Of a stretch of DNA of 34,727 nt, positions 31,582 to 34,727 are shown one piece after another. The stretch is from Bacillota bacterium. Its GTDB lineage: Bacteria; Sysuimicrobiota; Sysuimicrobiia; Sysuimicrobiales; Segetimicrobiaceae. Both the position numbers and the translations under genes were made by a program. The notes beneath the pieces are model-generated. The model was not told the DNA's origin. It was given only the letters and a program-made list of their open reading frames with translations, and did not search any database. The stretch covers positions 1-34,727 of the forward strand of contig JAJPJL010000137.1 in NCBI GenBank assembly GCA_021324255.1, written 5' to 3'. Every line of letters starts with the position of its first letter. Within the stretch, counting starts at the first letter, position 1.

Positions 31582-33075
31582 TCATCGCCCCGGCGCGGGG
31601 CCGGGCTCGGCCGCCGCCGTCTCGCGCTCGACCGGCGGCGCCGGCAGGGCGGCCAGCCAGGACAGCGTCTCGGTGACGGCCGTACGCGCCGCGCTCAGCT
31701 GCTCCGCGACGCGGGCCGGTGCCGTCCCCCCGGCGGAGCGCTTGTTCGCGACCGCGCCCGCCGGCGTGGCCAGCTCCGCGCCGTCGGCGAGCAGCGCGTT
31801 GAACTGCCGGTACTCGTCGGGCGTGAGCTCCCACAGTTCCCGCCCGCGATCCTGCGCGTACAGCACGATCCTGCCGACCAGCTCGTGCGCTTCGCGAAAC
31901 GGCATCCCGCGGGTGGCGAGCGCGTCGGCCAGCTCGGTGGCGCCCATGAGGCCGCCGCGCAGGTGCGCCGCGATCCGCTCGCCGTTGAACCGGATGCCGT
32001 GCAGCACGAGGCCCATGGCCTGGAGGCTGGCGTGCGCCGTATCCACGGCGTCGAACACCGCCTCTTTGTCCTCCTGCATGTCGCTGTTGTAGGCGAGCGG
32101 CAGGCCGCGCAGCATCGACAGGAGCGTCACGAGGTCCCCGGTGACGCGGGACGCCTTGCCGCGGATGAGCTCGGCGGCGTCCGGGTTCTTCTTTTGCGGC
32201 ATGATCGAACTCCCCGTGCTGATCGAGTCCGCGAGGTCCACGAACCCGAACTCCGTCGTCGACCAGAGGACGATCTCGGCGGCGAGACGCGAGAGGTGCG
32301 CCATCAACACCGCGACCGCCGCGGTGAACTCGACCGCGAAGTCGCGGTCCGCGACCGCGTCCAGGCTGTTGGGGATGACGCCCGCAAACCCGAGCAGCGA
32401 GGCGACGAGCTCGCGATCGATCGGGTACGAGGTGCCGGCCAGCGCCGCCGCCCCGAGCGGTAGCGCGTCCGTGCGGGCGAACACGTCCCGGAGGCGCCCG
32501 GCGTCGCGGTGCAGCATCCACAGGTAGGCCAGCAGGTGGTGCGCGAGGAGCACGGGCTGGGCGCGCTGCAGATGCGTATACCCGGGAACGATGACCGACG
32601 GATGCCCCTCCGCCAGCGCCAGCAACACCTGTTCCAGCGCCACGACGCGGCCCACGACCTTGACGATTTCCGTCTTGAGGTAATACCTGAGATCCGTGGC
32701 GACCTGGTCGTTGCGGGACCGCGCCGTGTGGAGCCGCGACGCGGCGTCGCCGATCCGCCGTCGCAGCGTCGCTTCGACGAACGTGTGGATGTCCTCGGCG
32801 CCCTCGATGGCCAGCAGGCCGGCGTCGATCTCGGAGAGAATCTCGCGCAGCCCTCGGACCATCGCCGCCGCGTCGTCCGCGGGGACGATCCCGCACCGGC
32901 CGAGCATCGTGGCGTGCGCGATGCTGCCCAGGATGTCGGCGCGGTACAGCCGCCGGTCGAACGGCAGCGAGGTCGTAAACGCGGCGATGGTGGGATCGAG
33001 GTCGCCGCGAAACCGGCCGCCCCAGAGACGCGCGCTCGCGGGATCGTCCGGCTGCCGCCGTGTCGGCTCGGCCAC
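31582..33075 (-). CDS. argH: Argininosuccinate lyase
   Basis: Splits argininosuccinate into arginine and fumarate, the last step of arginine synthesis; 497 residues. LWGGRFRGDLDP at the start, HTARSRNDQVATDLRYYLK (HtgrSRNDQ), VPGYTHLQRAQPVLLAHHLL and the signature TGSSIMPQKKNPDAAELIRG with the catalytic Ser loop are all present, as is YNSDMQEDKEAVFD. The final 25 residues (after SWLAALPAPP) are a low-complexity extension. GTG start at 33075, with GAGGCGA upstream, nine bases after the argG stop. Confidence 0.97.
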   Translation of the reverse strand: MAEPTRRQPDDPASARLWGGRFRGDLDPTIAAFTTSLPFDRRLYRADILGSIAHATMLGRCGIVPADDAAAMVRGLREILSEIDAGLLAIEGAEDIHTFVEATLRRRIGDAASRLHTARSRNDQVATDLRYYLKTEIVKVVGRVVALEQVLLALAEGHPSVIVPGYTHLQRAQPVLLAHHLLAYLWMLHRDAGRLRDVFARTDALPLGAAALAGTSYPIDRELVASLLGFAGVIPNSLDAVADRDFAVEFTAAVAVLMAHLSRLAAEIVLWSTTEFGFVDLADSISTGSSIMPQKKNPDAAELIRGKASRVTGDLVTLLSMLRGLPLAYNSDMQEDKEAVFDAVDTAHASLQAMGLVLHGIRFNGERIAAHLRGGLMGATELADALATRGMPFREAHELVGRIVLYAQDRGRELWELTPDEYRQFNALLADGAELATPAGAVANKRSAGGTAPARVAEQLSAARTAVTETLSWLAALPAPPVERETAAAEPGPAPGR

Positions 33076-33084
33076 GTCGCCTCG

Positions 33085-34362
33085 CTAGCGCCGCGGCGCG
33101 CCGGGGCCGCGCCGGCCCGCGGGCGTCTCGACCGGGAGGGCCGGCCCGTCGCGCGTCAAGTCCGGATGGCTCGCGGCAAACACCTTGGCCGGCAGGCCGA
33201 ACAGCCGGATGAAGCCGGCGGCATCCTTGTGATCGTACCCTTCGCCCCGCCCGAACGTCGCCAGGTCGTGGCTGTAGAGCGACTGCGCGGCCGCGCGCCC
33301 CACCACGACGCACGCGCCCTTGAACAGCTTCACGCGCACGGTCCCCGTCACGGTCTCCTGCGTCACCGCGGTAAACGCGTCCAGCGCCCGGCGCAGCGGC
33401 GAATACCACAGCCCGTTGTAGACGAGCTCGGCGTACCGTGGGGCGACGAGCGCCTTGTAGTGCTGCGTGTCCCGGTCGAGCGTGATCGTCTCCAGGTGGT
33501 GGTGCGCCTCCATCAACACGGTCCCGCCGGGCGTCTCGTAGACGCCGCGGCTCTTCATGCCCACGAGGCGGTTCTCCACGAGGTCGGCGCGGCCGACGCC
33601 GTGCGCCCCCGCCCGCCGGTTCAGCGCCTCCACCAGCGTCACGGGGTCGAGCGGCCTGCCGTCGAGCGCGACGGGCGCCCCGCGCTCGAACCCGATCTCG
33701 ACGTACTCCGGCGCATCGGGCGCGGCGGCCGGATCGACCGTCAGGCGGAACATGTCCGCCGGCGGCTCCGCCCACGGGTCCTCGAGGACGCCGCTCTCGA
33801 AGCTGAGATGCCACAGGTTCTGATCCATGCTGTAGGGCTTCTCCCGCGTCACGGGCACCGGCACGCCGTGGGCCCGGGCGTAGTCGATTTCCTCCTCGCG
33901 GGAACCGAGCGTCCACTCGCGCCACGGCGCGATGACGGCGAGATGCGGCGCCAGGGCCTGGTACGCCAGCTCGAAGCGGACTTGGTCGTTGCCTTTGCCG
34001 GTGCACCCGTGGGCCAGGGCGTCGCAGCCCTCCGCGAGCGCCACCTCCACCTGCACCCGCGCGATCAGCGGGCGCGCAAGCGACGTCCCGAGCAGGTACC
34101 GCCCTTCGTAGACGGCGCCCGCCCGCAGCGCCGGGTAGATGTAGTCGGTCACGAACTGGCGCCGGACGTCCACGACGTGCACGGCGTCCGCGCCGCTCGC
34201 CCGGGCCTTGGCGCGCACCTCGTCGAAGTCGTCACCCTGGCCGACGTCCGCGACGACCGCGGTCACGCGGCACCCGCCGTAGTGCTCCTTCAGCCAGGGA
34301 ATGATCACGGACGTGTCGAGCCCGCCGCTGTACGCGAGGGCCACGTGGCTCGGCTGCGCCAT
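33085..34362 (-). CDS. argG: Argininosuccinate synthase
   Basis: Joins citrulline and aspartate with ATP to form argininosuccinate; 425 residues. The N-terminal PP-loop is [96 protein letters not shown] and [20 protein letters not shown] are the usual blocks. The ATG at 34362 has GGGAGGTGA at ideal spacing and starts five bases after argD ends. The last 25 residues are Gly/Pro/Arg-rich and not part of the family core. Confidence 0.97.
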   Translation of the reverse strand: MAQPSHVALAYSGGLDTSVIIPWLKEHYGGCRVTAVVADVGQGDDFDEVRAKARASGADAVHVVDVRRQFVTDYIYPALRAGAVYEGRYLLGTSLARPLIARVQVEVALAEGCDALAHGCTGKGNDQVRFELAYQALAPHLAVIAPWREWTLGSREEEIDYARAHGVPVPVTREKPYSMDQNLWHLSFESGVLEDPWAEPPADMFRLTVDPAAAPDAPEYVEIGFERGAPVALDGRPLDPVTLVEALNRRAGAHGVGRADLVENRLVGMKSRGVYETPGGTVLMEAHHHLETITLDRDTQHYKALVAPRYAELVYNGLWYSPLRRALDAFTAVTQETVTGTVRVKLFKGACVVVGRAAAQSLYSHDLATFGRGEGYDHKDAAGFIRLFGLPAKVFAASHPDLTRDGPALPVETPAGRRGPGAPRR

Positions 34363-34367
34363 CGCCG

Positions 34368-34727
34368 TCACCTCCCGGCCGGGTTCCCGGCGGCCGCGCC
34401 CGCCACCCGTGCCTGCTCCGCGAGGACGCGGCCGAAGATGCCGAGCCCCTCGTCGATGTCCTGCCGTGTGACGATGAGCGGGGGCACGAAGCGGACCGCC
34501 GTGGGGCGCACGGCGTTGACGAGCAGGCCGTTCGCGGCGCACGCCGCCACCACCCCGTCGGAGGGGATGCCGAGCTCCGCGGCCACCATCAGGCCCCGCC
34601 CCCGGACTTCGCGGATCGCCGGCTGCGTCCGGGCCAGCGCCCGCAGGCCGCCCATCAAATACTCGCCCATCGCGGCCGCGTTGGCGACGAGGTCCTCCTC
34701 CTGGATCGTCCGGATCACCGCCGCGGC
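34368..34727 (-). CDS. argD: Acetylornithine aminotransferase, C-terminal part (gene continues beyond window)
   Basis: About 119 codons of the 3' end of a class III PLP aminotransferase. The segment has [20 protein letters not shown] (family ..vRG.GLm.giel), [20 protein letters not shown] and [20 protein letters not shown] (family R..PpL.it..ei...l..l..vl), as in ArgD. The lysine that binds PLP lies outside the window. It precedes argG by five bases, so an argD-argG-argH-argR order follows. The position makes ArgD much likelier than other class III enzymes. Confidence 0.88.
   Translation of the reverse strand, partial: AAAVIRTIQEEDLVANAAAMGEYLMGGLRALARTQPAIREVRGRGLMVAAELGIPSDGVVAACAANGLLVNAVRPTAVRFVPPLIVTRQDIDEGLGIFGRVLAEQARVAGAAAGNPAGR

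Noticed and set aside
1-34727. tRNA, rRNA or CRISPR arrays
   Set aside because: No cloverleaf with a conserved T-loop, no rRNA-like segment and no regularly spaced short repeats were found by reading both strands; a covariance-model scan was not possible.
31578-34727. ARG-box operators near argR, argH or argG
   Set aside because: The genes are only 4-10 bases apart and no ArgR-type A+T-rich dyad is visible; the operon promoter must lie beyond the right edge.

Overview
The window is a compact, very GC-rich bacterial chromosome segment with about 30 protein genes, short intergenic gaps and no rRNA, tRNA or CRISPR that I can see. Several features recall Bacillota and neighbouring high-GC Terrabacteria lineages: a two-subunit glycyl-tRNA synthetase (glyQ/glyS), the recO-glyQ-glyS-ppdK-dgt order, an ArgR repressor at the end of an arg operon, and a cox operon with a small subunit IV. 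This placement is an inference from gene content; the organism is not identified.

Layout. 1-1798 (minus): start of a branched-chain amino-acid type ABC transporter, binding protein first and permease running off the left edge. 2298-7954 (plus): an aa3-type cytochrome c oxidase operon (II, I, III, a second III, IV), interrupted between the second III gene and IV by an IS110-family transposase gene. 7951-10315 (minus): malate synthase and an AroM-family protein. 10464-14641 (plus): a spermidine/putrescine-type ABC importer with a Tat-like signal on its binding protein. Related intergenic repeats lie after its binding-protein gene and after its last permease gene. 14859-24421 (minus): DUF421 protein, cdd, recO, a small membrane protein, glyQ, glyS, ppdK, dgt. 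24709-28524 (plus): a GAF-containing NarL-type histidine kinase with its LuxR-type regulator, then an SDR oxidoreductase translationally coupled to a diverged QueA-like protein. 28538-30918 (minus): CNNM/CorC-type CBS membrane protein, undecaprenol/diacylglycerol kinase, YbeY. 31062-34727 (minus): argR, argH, argG and the 3' part of argD.

How it fits together. The cox operon is the terminal oxidase of an aerobic respiratory chain; malate synthase (glyoxylate shunt) and pyruvate phosphate dikinase point to growth on C2 or organic acids with gluconeogenic flux, and two ABC importers supply nitrogenous substrates. The minus-strand housekeeping blocks resemble one ancestral ybeY-dgkA-cdd-recO-glyQS-ppdK-dgt cluster that has been split by the plus-strand kinase/regulator/SDR/QueA-like block.

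The most unusual structure is the repeat family at 11626-11803 and 14651-14850. One end of it recurs, 41 of 46 bases identical and inverted, at the 5' end of the IS110 transposase gene, whose first catalytic aspartate region appears to be missing. I found no wholly new multi-gene system. The diverged QueA-like/SDR pair, the cysteine-containing GAF kinase and the IS110-associated repeats are the best candidates for follow-up.
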